A stretch of DNA of 64,000 nucleotides from assembly GCA_026995935.1 (NCBI GenBank), contig JALWNK010000022.1:1-64000 (forward strand). The letters are read 5' to 3'. This document shows positions 26,486 to 35,167 of this stretch, piece after piece (position 1 is the first letter of the stretch; each line of letters begins with the position of its first letter). Made by a program: the position numbers and the translations under genes. The DNA is from Deltaproteobacteria bacterium (GTDB lineage: Bacteria; Desulfobacterota; Dissulfuribacteria; Dissulfuribacterales; QOAL01). The notes under the pieces are model-generated. The model was not told where the DNA came from. It made no database searches and saw only the letters and a program-made list of their open reading frames with translations.

Positions 26486-27590
26486 TTAGTCTCTCGGTCT
26501 CCTTCAGGTCCTGAATCAAGTCCTTGGTCAGGAGCCTATTAGGAGACCATTTTTTGTCAAGGCCAATGGATTTTAGAAATTCGGGATTGATTGCCATGGC
26601 GCAGGGCTTTGAGTCCCAGTACCCTGCCACGTTGGCCAGCTGATCGCTAAGGGCAACAAGGGCAGTTGGAAGTTTTGCGTGGGCGGGGATGTCGTCCCAG
26701 TTGGAAAACGAGGGATGGTGGTGATAGGAAATGGTTGTGCAGAGGATTTCAGGGAGTTTCCAGTAGGTGGTGAGAAGATAAGCCATACGGCAGTGATCTA
26801 TGCCGTAGGCCTGATCTTCCCTGACTACTGAAACCAGTGAGCACTCTTCCTCTTCGGAATCCTTATCTTGACCCTGATCGGGACTCAAGCCCCGTAATAG
26901 AAACTTTCCAACATCGTGAAGCAGGGAACATGTGATAACAGTTGGCCCTATCTCATTTCCCCTGCTTCCTATCTTGAAAAGTACATGCTTGGCACATGTG
27001 GCAGTTGCTGCAGCGTGTCTCCAGAGGGCCTTGATTTCAGAAGGTGATATTTCAGCCAGGGATTTCAAGGCAGACTGGGCAAGGAGCTGGTTTACAAGGA
27101 TCCACAGCTCATTAAAACCAAGGATGACCACTGCGTGTTGTAGGGAGGTGATTCTTTGAGTGCAAAAGGCCGCAGAATTGACCACCCTCAAAACCTTAGA
27201 TGAAAGAACCGGGTCTGTGGATACCAGTTGGACGATCCTCTTGATGCTCGTTTCCGGATCGCTTAAAAGATGGGAAAGCTCCATGATGGCACTGGGAAGT
27301 TCCGGGCTCTGTCTGATTATGTCAATAAGGGCTGCATCTTCATCGGTTATGGGTCGTTCCGGGCTTGGTCTCGAATATTCCAGATAATTGGCAAACCGTA
27401 CGCCCTCTATTTCATCGTCCTGGTCCACGGGGGTTTCGGGGATATCAAGAGAATCTTCGTCTTGTTCCGGGGAAGCAGAATACTCGAAAGCGGAAGCGCC
27501 CTTGCTGGTGTCGGCCCTGTTGAATACGAGCAAGAGCAGAATAATTACTGCAACAGAAGAAACCGATGCGATCACAAGTGCAAGGGCCAA
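26463..27590 (-). CDS. Membrane-anchored HDOD-domain protein
   Basis: This 375-residue protein has one N-terminal membrane helix (residues 1-22), an acidic linker with repeated Asp/Glu, and an HDOD domain at about residues 85-290. The domain includes SPELPSAIMELSHLL, KVLRVVNSAAF and TCSLLHDVGKFLL, so the HD pair is present. It starts with TTG at 27590, preceded by AGGAGG eight bases upstream. The gene for a small membrane protein lies 15 bases upstream on the same strand, and the DNA glycosylase gene overlaps its end. Role unknown; probably signal scaffolding at the membrane. Confidence 0.85.
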   Translation of the reverse strand: MALALVIASVSSVAVIILLLLVFNRADTSKGASAFEYSASPEQDEDSLDIPETPVDQDDEIEGVRFANYLEYSRPSPERPITDEDAALIDIIRQSPELPSAIMELSHLLSDPETSIKRIVQLVSTDPVLSSKVLRVVNSAAFCTQRITSLQHAVVILGFNELWILVNQLLAQSALKSLAEISPSEIKALWRHAAATATCAKHVLFKIGSRGNEIGPTVITCSLLHDVGKFLLRGLSPDQGQDKDSEEEECSLVSVVREDQAYGIDHCRMAYLLTTYWKLPEILCTTISYHHHPSFSNWDDIPAHAKLPTALVALSDQLANVAGYWDSKPCAMAINPEFLKSIGLDKKWSPNRLLTKDLIQDLKETERLIETATSM

Positions 27591-27605
27591 GGGTTGTTCC
27601 TCCTC

Positions 27606-27941
27606 CTACTCCTCTCTGATAAAAAAGAAGTAGATCCATGTGCCTAAAACAGCCACGCACGTGGTGCCAAAGGAGGCAATGTTGTTCAGCTTAAGCTCAC
27701 CATTTTGGGGAAGCATGTGGACGCACGCGTACCAGAACACCATGCACCCAAGGAGAAAGACAAGGGTCTTTCTGAACTTTAGTGCAAAAAGCACAAGGGC
27801 AACTATAATTGCAGGAATGAGGTAATGGGGGTCTGACATCATCTGCAAAGGATCAATGCTGGAGACCTGCTTGATGATGTTTTCGCTCTTCAGCATTTCA
27901 AGCACACTGTCCCACTGGATATTTATGAGTTTGAAGGTCAT
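27606..27941 (-). CDS. Small membrane protein of unknown function
   Basis: This 111-residue protein is not recognised. It has an amphipathic N-terminal region and three hydrophobic helices, YLIPAIIVALVLFALKF, TLVFLLGCMVFWYACVHM and CVAVLGTWIYFFF. Start choice: AAGGAGG lies five bases before the ATG at 27941, while an ATG six codons earlier has no SD. It is the first gene of the minus-strand group leading into the HDOD protein and lies divergent from the M48 peptidase gene. Confidence 0.75.
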   Translation of the reverse strand: MTFKLINIQWDSVLEMLKSENIIKQVSSIDPLQMMSDPHYLIPAIIVALVLFALKFRKTLVFLLGCMVFWYACVHMLPQNGELKLNNIASFGTTCVAVLGTWIYFFFIREE

Positions 27942-28053
27942 AGCATCCTCCTTTTCCATTTATCGGATTAAATGGGTCTTAGCTGAAAAGGCAGTGCGGA
28001 TTTTTTGCGTGTTTTAGGCTGAAAGAATATGGTTGCAATGATACAATCCTGCC

Positions 28054-29865
28054 ATGCCTTACGGACAGATTATAGAGCTCATGGTGGCACTGATCCTCTT
28101 GGAGAGTGCGCCAGAGACTTCTAACCAGCATGTTGGCATTAGCAACATCCTTTTTCTTTTTATTCTCAAGATAGCTGCATGGTTTCTCTTTTGTCGATGG
28201 AACAGTAATCGGCTCAGTGCAGGTAAGGGTGCAGTAAAACCAGAAGCCTTGGAATGGCTGGCGCTTGTCCCCTTGACGGTTGATTTTTATTTGTTGGATC
28301 TTGGTGCCCTTCTTACTCCAATTGCAAGTTATATACATATTCCCTCTCTGGTTGATATTATTGGCCTGTTTCTCTTCATTTTCTATCTTGCCATAGCTTG
28401 GCAGGCGTTGGGCAGGATGGCTGGCGAGGCTGTTCGCTACCGCCTTGCCCTTAGAAGGGCAAGCCTTCTTTTGCCTATCCTTCTGCCCTATGTAATAATC
28501 ACTATGGCCTTGGATATCCTTGTTCAGCTTCCAGTTCCGTGGTTACACAGGCTTTTTACCGGTCCAAATGCCTCTCTTTATATATTTCTTATTCTCATCA
28601 TTTTTTTTCTGTTTTTCCTCCCGGGCCTGGTAAAAATACTTTGGAAATGCAGGCCCCTTCCCGCCTCTGGACTTCGCAAAAGGATAGAGGAGGGGCTTGA
28701 GAGGCAGAGAATCAGTTTTTCCGATATCCTTATCTGGCCGGCTGGTGAGGCCATGGCCTGTACTGCCGCTGTTATCGGAATCGTGCCAGGGTTCAGGTAC
28801 GTGCTTTTGACCCCGTGCCTGATTCAAAATCTGCTGCCTGAGGAAATAGAGGCAGTCATAGCCCATGAGGCCGAGCACGTAAGACGCAAGCACCTTGTCT
28901 GGTATATTGTGTTCCTTGCCTCCTATTCCCTGGTTCTCTACAGGTTGACTGATCCCCTTTTGAGTTTCGCCATGTCCCACCCGTCAACGCTCAAGTATCT
29001 CATGGAAATGGATAACCTGCCTAAATCGCTTTCGGGCCTCCTGGTGGCCGCCTTTCTGGGCCTGCTGACCTTTTTGTTTTTTCGTTTTGTCCTTGGCTAT
29101 TTTATGAGAAACTTTGAACGGCAGGCAGACGTGGCGGTTTTCAGGGTCCAGGGGCATCCCTTTGCCTTGATAAGTGCACTCAGAAAGGTTGCCCTTCTTT
29201 CGGGTATGGATCCGGCAAGGCCCAACTGGCATCATTTCAGTATTGAAGAGAGGATTAATTTTCTGGAAGAGGCCTTCAATGACAGGAGCGTGCTTAGACA
29301 CCATGAAAAGAGGCTTTTTTTTGCAAAGGGTGTGTTTGTTTCTTTGTCCCTGGTCCTGATTCTCATGCCAAGCTTTCTGCCTATTGAGTCCTGGCAGCAC
29401 AAGGCCCGGGTAAACTCTGCCATTTTTGTCTACAACCAGTTCATTAAACAAAACAGAAAGGACCCGGACTGGCTTGCCCAGGCAGGGAGTGTCTTTTTTG
29501 AAAATAAAATGTACCATCTTGCCGAAAAGGCATATAAAGGAGCCCTGAAGATAGATCCGGACAACCCTGATGTCATGAATAACCTGGCATGGCTTTACAT
29601 AAAGGCAGAGGATAAGCGCTTTTATCACCCGCGCCAGGCCCTTCTGCTAGCCATGTCAGCAGCCAGTCAGAAGCCGGAGAGCTACATCCTGGATACCCTG
29701 GCGGAGTGTTTATATGCAAACGGCTATGTAAAGAGGGCAATTGAAACAGAAAAACTGGCCCTCGAGAAGGCCAATAAAAACAAGGATTATTACAGGAGGC
29801 AGTTGATGAGGTTTGTTTCTGAATGGAAGAGACAAAAGGTCAAAAAATTCAATAAAGACCGTTGA
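28054..29865 (+). CDS. M48-family metallopeptidase with C-terminal TPR repeats
   Basis: This 603-residue protein has about six membrane helices flanking an M48-type zinc protease motif H271-E-A-E-H275 in EAVIAHEAEHVRRKHLVW. The active site should face the cytoplasm or membrane surface, as in HtpX-type quality-control proteases. The C-terminal part (about residues 465-590) carries TPR helices such as YHLAEKAYKGALKIDPDNPDV, suggesting substrate or partner binding. The M48-TPR fusion recalls BepA-like proteins, but this one is polytopic. The 3' end overlaps the convergent kinase gene by 17 bases. Confidence 0.85.
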   Translation: MPYGQIIELMVALILLESAPETSNQHVGISNILFLFILKIAAWFLFCRWNSNRLSAGKGAVKPEALEWLALVPLTVDFYLLDLGALLTPIASYIHIPSLVDIIGLFLFIFYLAIAWQALGRMAGEAVRYRLALRRASLLLPILLPYVIITMALDILVQLPVPWLHRLFTGPNASLYIFLILIIFFLFFLPGLVKILWKCRPLPASGLRKRIEEGLERQRISFSDILIWPAGEAMACTAAVIGIVPGFRYVLLTPCLIQNLLPEEIEAVIAHEAEHVRRKHLVWYIVFLASYSLVLYRLTDPLLSFAMSHPSTLKYLMEMDNLPKSLSGLLVAAFLGLLTFLFFRFVLGYFMRNFERQADVAVFRVQGHPFALISALRKVALLSGMDPARPNWHHFSIEERINFLEEAFNDRSVLRHHEKRLFFAKGVFVSLSLVLILMPSFLPIESWQHKARVNSAIFVYNQFIKQNRKDPDWLAQAGSVFFENKMYHLAEKAYKGALKIDPDNPDVMNNLAWLYIKAEDKRFYHPRQALLLAMSAASQKPESYILDTLAECLYANGYVKRAIETEKLALEKANKNKDYYRRQLMRFVSEWKRQKVKKFNKDR

Positions 29866-31738
29866 CGTTGGTCTTTTTCTCCTGTCCCTCAAGCACTGAA
29901 TTGACCACCTCAAATAGTTCCTTCATCTTGAATGGCTTTTTGAGGTAGGGAAGATTGTATTTCCTTAAGAAGTTGATGGTTTCTATGTCAGACACTATGC
30001 CTGTGGTAAATACCACCTTTTTTTCATACTCAGGAAACTCCACTAGAAGCCTTTCGTAGAGTTCCATACCGTTCATTTCGGGCATTTTGAGGTCTGAAAT
30101 AATAAGATCCACCTTTTGTCTTCTGAGCTTTTCCAGGGCCTCTCTGCCGTTTAAGGCCTTAAGGGTATGAAATTTTTGGGAAAATACCTCAATTAACAGC
30201 TCTGATATCTCATACTCGTCATCCACCACCATGACCCAAGGCTTTCTCGCGAGGTCCAGTTTTACCACATTATTATCCTCTGTGACTATTTCTATACCTG
30301 ATTTTGCTGCATAGGCGGGAAGTTTGATTATAAACTCGGTCATGCCTGGGCGCGAATTGACTTTGATGTCGCCTCCATGTTCCTTTATGATTCCATGGCA
30401 GATGCTGAGTCCAAGTCCTGTTCCATCCTTCTGGGATTTGGTGCTGAAGAAGGGATCAAATATCTTCCTGATTATGTCCTGGGAAATGCCTGGTCCGTCA
30501 TCGGTTATCCTGATTATGACATGGTCGTCCCTGGACTCTGTACATACGGATATTTTGCCTCCGTTTTCCGAAAGGGCATCCACAGCATTTTTCATGACGT
30601 TAGTCACTACCTGCTCGATCTGGTGCGGATCGGCCATGACGTAGGGAATGGATGGTTCAAGCCTCTTTTCTATCCTGATGGACATACCTCCGCTGATATA
30701 GGTAGAGACAAGGTTGCAGGAATTTTCAATTATGTCATTGAGATTGCAGTCAATCTTTGTGGGCTTCTCCCTCCTTGAAAAGAGCAGAAGGGAGTTGACG
30801 ATTCTCTTGGCACCTTCAGACGCCGAACGTATGGCTTCTATGGCCCTTTCAAGTTGCTCCCTGTTCATGTCCGCCGAAAGTATCTCTGCGTAGCCGAGAA
30901 TGGGCGTGAGTTTATTGTTGAGTTCGTGTGCAACAGAGGCCATCATCTCTCCCATGGTGGCCAGACGTTCAGCCCGCACCAGTCTGTTCCACAGGATGTC
31001 CCGCTCGGTGATCTCCCGGCATATGAAAATAACACCGTTTTCAATGTGTTCTCCCAGGGTATTGGCAAGCCTGAGTTCCACAGGCACGGTGTTTCCCTTG
31101 CAATCGCGAAATACCACCTCCTCCATGAAAAACGCCCCCGGAGACCGATTCAGAAGCTCAATCTTTGTTTGCAGCTGTTCCTGGAAGCCAAAGTCCACGA
31201 AATCGAGTATGGGCCTTTTTATGAGATTTTTTAAGGGGCAATTAAGTATGGCAGCCATCTTTGGGTTGGCATATTGAATGAGTCCATCTTTCACAATGAG
31301 ATAGCCCTCGTTCATATCCTCTATGAGGGCCCTGTAGCGTTCCTTGGCCAGGGCGATTTCATCCATCATTGAGATATGTTCCAGGGCCCTCTGGAGAGCA
31401 TGGTATAGAAGGTCGAACTCAAAGGGCTTCATCACGTAATCAAAGGCGCCGTTTCTAAGGGCGTCCACGGCATTATCCAGGGAGGCATGTCCAGTCATCA
31501 CTATGACCCTGGTTTTTGGGCAATATTCCCGGCAGTATTTTAATATGTCAGAGCCTGTCCCATCTTCCAGGTAGTAGTCTGTTACCACAATGTCAAAGAA
31601 ACGTTCAGCCAGCAATGACAGGCCTTCGCTGACACCCGGGCAGACAGTGGCATGAAAGCCAGAGTGATCCAGCAGAAGCTTAAGGGTGTCCCTCATCTCC
31701 TTTTCGTCATCAACTACCAGGACTGTCCCAGAAATCAT
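29849..31738 (-). CDS. REC-PAS-histidine kinase-REC hybrid sensor
   Basis: This 629-residue hybrid has an N-terminal receiver (Asp54 in VVTDYYLEDG), a PAS domain (about 135-245) and HisKA with His271 in VAHELNNKLTPILGY. HATPase boxes MKNAVDALSEN, ITDDGPGISQ and GLGLSICHGII follow, then a C-terminal receiver with DLIISDLKMPEMNG. There is no membrane segment. Its ATG overlaps the stop of the HDOD-GAF-PAS kinase gene by four bases, so the two kinases are coupled and may form a phosphorelay. It ends over the M48 gene. Confidence 0.9.
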   Translation of the reverse strand: MISGTVLVVDDEKEMRDTLKLLLDHSGFHATVCPGVSEGLSLLAERFFDIVVTDYYLEDGTGSDILKYCREYCPKTRVIVMTGHASLDNAVDALRNGAFDYVMKPFEFDLLYHALQRALEHISMMDEIALAKERYRALIEDMNEGYLIVKDGLIQYANPKMAAILNCPLKNLIKRPILDFVDFGFQEQLQTKIELLNRSPGAFFMEEVVFRDCKGNTVPVELRLANTLGEHIENGVIFICREITERDILWNRLVRAERLATMGEMMASVAHELNNKLTPILGYAEILSADMNREQLERAIEAIRSASEGAKRIVNSLLLFSRREKPTKIDCNLNDIIENSCNLVSTYISGGMSIRIEKRLEPSIPYVMADPHQIEQVVTNVMKNAVDALSENGGKISVCTESRDDHVIIRITDDGPGISQDIIRKIFDPFFSTKSQKDGTGLGLSICHGIIKEHGGDIKVNSRPGMTEFIIKLPAYAAKSGIEIVTEDNNVVKLDLARKPWVMVVDDEYEISELLIEVFSQKFHTLKALNGREALEKLRRQKVDLIISDLKMPEMNGMELYERLLVEFPEYEKKVVFTTGIVSDIETINFLRKYNLPYLKKPFKMKELFEVVNSVLEGQEKKTNVNGLY

Positions 31739-34305
31739 AAGGTTCCCTCCCCTCCTGAGTCACGTTGACTTGCTACTGGGATCCTGATCAGGAAAAACGC
31801 TCCAAACCCTTCTCTTTCGGTTAAGGATATGTCTCCTCCACAGGCCTTAATAAGACCGTAACAGACAGACAGGCCAAGGCCAGAATTTTCTTTTCCCTTG
31901 GTGGTTACAAAAGGTGAAAATATCTTCCCTTTAATGTCTTCCCTGATTCCTGGGCCTGTGTCTCCAAATTCTACCACAACCTCCAGGTCTTGCTTGTAGG
32001 CCTTGAAAAAGATCTCCCCATCTTCCCCAATGGCCTCTTCTGCGTTTTTGAAAAGGTTTAAAAATATCTGTTTTAATTCATCCTCGGAAATGGCAACCGC
32101 CGGTAATTGCCCTGAAACCTCTTTTCTTATGCCAATCCTTTTTTCTTTGAGTCCAGGACCAACCAATGCCTCCAACTCTGATAACACCTCGTCTACCTTT
32201 GCAGCAGGAGCACGTGATGACATGGAAGCTGGTCTATTTTGTCTTGAAAAGTCACTCAACTTCCTGATAATCCTGGTAACCCGGTCTATTTCAGAACCAA
32301 TGGCGTCTATTGTCTTGTCCTCGATCTTGCCGGTCTCTTTCTGTATCTTGAGAATCTTTAACAGGTTTTTAATAATTCCAAGGGGATTGTTGACCTCATG
32401 AACCACCTTTCTGGCCACTTCGCTTGCGGCCCCCATTCTTTCTGTGAGTATGAGTTTTTCCTGGGCCCTTTTCAGCTCTTGTGTCTTTTTGACCAGTTCT
32501 TTTTCAAGCCAAAGGGCGCGTTTTTGTCTTTCCGATTCAAGCAGTACAGAATCTGTAATATCCCTGATGAAAAACAGAAGTCTCTCAGTCCCTCCAACCA
32601 CCAGGGGTGTCACCTGGATATCCAGCCACACGAATTTGCCGTCTGGCAGCTCTATTTTTTTTTGTGCAATGGGGATAATTTGTGACTTGTGTTCGAAACG
32701 GATAGTAGCAGGGTTTAGGTCCTCACCTAAAAGGGCGGAAATGCTTAGTTCCTCCAGCATCCTTGAACTTAGGCCAAGAAGGTTCTTTCCTTGCGGGTTC
32801 ACATAACTGATTGTGCCAGAGCTGTCCGTTATGACGATTCCCATGGGGCACTTCTTTACCAGGGCCTCGTTTAAGATATGCTCCTTTTCCCACAGTTTTC
32901 TGTATGAGATCCCCTTTAGGACACTGGCAATTTCCCTGGCCAGGAGCTGAATGAGCCCGAGCCCCTCCCTGATTTCTGGCCACTTTTCTTTCTCAACCTT
33001 CAGGGCGAGCCCCCCTATCTTGTCCCGGCCAGCCACAAGGGGAACAGCAAGGAAATCTCCATGAAGGTATTCCCTTATCTGTTTATCTATTATGTGGATA
33101 GATTCTTTTTGAAGGTATTCCCGGCTGAATACCGGTTTGCCGCTGTCAAAGGCGCGGTTCCAAATGGACTCCTTAAGGTTGACTACGAGGATCTGGCTGG
33201 CAAGAGAGTCATCTTCTGAACCTCTTGCACATACCCCCTTCAGACAGTTGTTGTAATATTGAAACAAAAGGCCGCCTTGTATCTCGGTGAGAGTAGCAAA
33301 GGCAGTAAAAAGGGCATCGTGGAGATCTTTTTGCGAGCGTACCGCAAGAAGAGATTCGAGCACACCTACCACTGTGGCAAGGTCCATGCTCTTGTCCCTG
33401 AGGAGGGAAGATGCATGAGGTTGATCCTTGAGCTTTGGGGTCTCCTTCCTCTCTCCCAGGTCAAGACCAAGTTCTTGAGCCGTATTTTTTAGCATGGTCC
33501 TGACCTTGTGGAAGGTGTCTTGGAGCTCTTGTTCACTTGGTTGAAATCCCAACATCCTGAACCGCTCCAGGATTTCCGTAATTGAACTGCTGCTTTTCCC
33601 TGTCAAATAGTGAGCTGAAATGTCAGACAGATATACTATGCGGAGAAAAGGTGTTGCCTGCGCCAGTTCATGGGGGTCTTCATGATGAAAACGGACAGCT
33701 GTTCTAATAGTGACAGGTAAACGCCACTGTTTAACCAGTTCATGGCCTTCTACAGTGTGGTCCCGTCCACAAATCTTGGTTTCCGATTCCAGTATCGTCT
33801 GGCCCGTCCTTGGGTTCTGAACGATTTTGTCATAGACATCAGGCCATCTCATAACGAGGGAAAGCTGGCCAATATCGTGGAGTAGTCCGGCCAGGAAGGC
33901 CTCTTCTTGAGGAAAAGCCAGTTCAAGCAGATTTACAAGTTCCTTGCATAAAAGGCCACAGCAGAGACTGTGGTTCCAGAATTCTGCCAAAGAAAAGTTT
34001 TCCGGGACATTAATGGAAGAAAGGGTCTGACAGACACCAGCCGTTATTGCAACATGCCTCAATGTTGAAATGCCCAGGTTTAAAGCGGCCTGAGTAATGG
34101 ATTTGACAGGTTGACCCGGGTTGATAAGGGCGGAATTGGCTATTTTCAGTATGTGTGTGCAAAGGGATGGGTCCTTGCTGGCAAGGTCCGCCAATTCTTT
34201 GACAGATTTTTTTTCATCGTCAGTAGCTTCAATTAGTTTGAGGATAACTGTAGGGAGTGAGGGTAGTACAGGTCTTGGTAATGTTTTTGGACAAGTCGTG
34301 GTCAT
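31735..34305 (-). CDS. HDOD-GAF-PAS-histidine kinase
   Basis: This 856-residue soluble protein begins with an HDOD domain (about 10-215) containing ILKIANSALINPG and AGLLHDIGQLSLV. It continues with a GAF-type domain (about 310-460) and a PAS domain (about 480-595). The kinase core then has VVHEVNNPLGIIKNLL as H box and LFKNAEEAIGEDGE, FGDTGPGIRED and GLGLSVCYGLIKACGG as ATP boxes. An HDOD head on a histidine kinase is unusual but occurs in Desulfobacterota. It is the first gene of the pair with the hybrid kinase. A TTGAAA / TAGTTA promoter lies upstream. Confidence 0.9.
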   Translation of the reverse strand: MTTTCPKTLPRPVLPSLPTVILKLIEATDDEKKSVKELADLASKDPSLCTHILKIANSALINPGQPVKSITQAALNLGISTLRHVAITAGVCQTLSSINVPENFSLAEFWNHSLCCGLLCKELVNLLELAFPQEEAFLAGLLHDIGQLSLVMRWPDVYDKIVQNPRTGQTILESETKICGRDHTVEGHELVKQWRLPVTIRTAVRFHHEDPHELAQATPFLRIVYLSDISAHYLTGKSSSSITEILERFRMLGFQPSEQELQDTFHKVRTMLKNTAQELGLDLGERKETPKLKDQPHASSLLRDKSMDLATVVGVLESLLAVRSQKDLHDALFTAFATLTEIQGGLLFQYYNNCLKGVCARGSEDDSLASQILVVNLKESIWNRAFDSGKPVFSREYLQKESIHIIDKQIREYLHGDFLAVPLVAGRDKIGGLALKVEKEKWPEIREGLGLIQLLAREIASVLKGISYRKLWEKEHILNEALVKKCPMGIVITDSSGTISYVNPQGKNLLGLSSRMLEELSISALLGEDLNPATIRFEHKSQIIPIAQKKIELPDGKFVWLDIQVTPLVVGGTERLLFFIRDITDSVLLESERQKRALWLEKELVKKTQELKRAQEKLILTERMGAASEVARKVVHEVNNPLGIIKNLLKILKIQKETGKIEDKTIDAIGSEIDRVTRIIRKLSDFSRQNRPASMSSRAPAAKVDEVLSELEALVGPGLKEKRIGIRKEVSGQLPAVAISEDELKQIFLNLFKNAEEAIGEDGEIFFKAYKQDLEVVVEFGDTGPGIREDIKGKIFSPFVTTKGKENSGLGLSVCYGLIKACGGDISLTEREGFGAFFLIRIPVASQRDSGGEGTL

Positions 34306-34356
34306 TAATTTGTACGAGTTGTTGGACGAAGCAGCGTTAGCGTATTATTAGTAAAA

Positions 34357-34385
34357 TAACTAACTTTTTTAATGGAATTTTTCAA
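34357..34385 (-). promoter_or_regulatory. Candidate promoter for the HDOD-kinase operon
   Basis: On the minus strand TTGAAA (34385-34380) and TAGTTA (34362-34357) are 17 bases apart. They lie about 50 bases upstream of the ATG at 34305. Confidence 0.4.
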
Positions 34386-34447
34386 GTAAAATCATTAAAC
34401 TTTCCAACTTTTTAACAGACTTTTAACAAAATTTTTAATCTTTTGTT

Positions 34448-34512
34448 AGGCCCTTTCAATCAGGTTCGACTGTTTAGCAAGTTATACAATAACTTGATGT
34501 TGGGCCTTTTTT
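34448..34512 (+). ncRNA. Candidate structured small RNA or attenuator
   Basis: AGGCCC at 34448-34453 can pair with GGGCCT at 34502-34507, and TTTTTT follows. The enclosed segment contains a perfect 8-bp hairpin, CAAGTTAT-ACA-ATAACTTG (34478-34496). TTAACA and TTTTTAAT upstream could be a promoter. The form, a closed stem with an inner hairpin and terminal T-run, fits a small RNA or a terminator with a long loop. The inner palindrome alone could be an operator. Confidence 0.35.
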
Positions 34513-34540
34513 AAAAACTAAATTTTGTGGTTTCTCGGTC

Positions 34541-34569
34541 TTTACAAAGCTCAAAATTTAGGTTTAATC
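34541..34569 (+). promoter_or_regulatory. Candidate promoter for yjbQ
   Basis: TTTACA at 34541-34546 and TTAATC at 34564-34569 are 17 bases apart. They lie about 60 bases before the ATG. The -10 is weak. Confidence 0.3.
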
Positions 34570-34628
34570 TAACTAAACTGTAGTAAACATATCGACACGT
34601 CTTTAGATTTCTGAAAGTGGGGATAAAC

Positions 34629-35033
34629 ATGCCGGGACTCCTGGAGGTAGAGGTTAGCACCAGTGCACAGACCGAATTTATAGATATTACAGAAAAGGTC
34701 AGGCTGGCTGCGAAACAGCTTGGAATCAGCTCTGGAATAGTGATGATTTACTGCCCCCATACCACAGGGGCAATAACCATTAATGAGGGAGCCGATCCGG
34801 CCGTCCGAAGGGACGTTGTTGCCGTCTTGAACCACATGGTGCCATGGAATTTTGACTACAGACACCTGGAAGGTAATTCTCCTGCACATGTCAAAGCGTC
34901 CCTCATAGGTGCTTCGGAACAGGTGATAGTGGAAGACGGAAAACTTATGCTGGGAACCTGGCAAAAGATATTCTTCTGTGAGTTTGATGGTCCCAGAAAA
35001 AGGCGTATTTGGATAAAGATGATTTCGGCATGA
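34629..35033 (+). CDS. YjbQ/UPF0047 family protein
   Basis: This 134-residue protein belongs to the YjbQ/UPF0047 family, small trimeric proteins for which a weak thiamine-phosphate synthase activity has been reported in other species. The conserved core is visible: IVMIYCPHTTGAITINEGADP, a His-rich-type segment near NHMVPWNFDYRHLEGNSPAH, and VEDGKLMLGTWQKIFFCEFDGPR. The ATG at 34629 has GTGGGGAT upstream. A direct role in thiamine supply is uncertain even though thiC and thi4 lie 5 kb away. Confidence 0.9.
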   Translation: MPGLLEVEVSTSAQTEFIDITEKVRLAAKQLGISSGIVMIYCPHTTGAITINEGADPAVRRDVVAVLNHMVPWNFDYRHLEGNSPAHVKASLIGASEQVIVEDGKLMLGTWQKIFFCEFDGPRKRRIWIKMISA

Positions 35034-35167
35034 ATCTTTCTTAAACCTATCAATTGTCATATCCGTATCTTAAGCGCTCAGTCTGTTTTATGGGTTAAAA
35101 ACTGTTTTATGGTTACATATTGTGAGAGCGGCGGAACAATGCAGTGTCGATTCTAAGGAGGAGGATA

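Larger units (their letters stand above)
34306..34628. other. AT-rich divergent intergenic region with structured element
   Basis: This 323-base gap separates the HDOD-kinase gene (minus) from yjbQ (plus). It carries candidate promoters for both directions, a perfect palindrome at 34478-34496 and a hairpin closed by AGGCCC/GGGCCT that ends in a T-run. No ORF of note is present. Confidence 0.6.

Noticed and set aside
28984-29628. Minus-strand frame of 214 aa opposite the M48 peptidase
   Set aside because: It is opposite a strongly conserved protease-TPR coding region and has no motif or SD.
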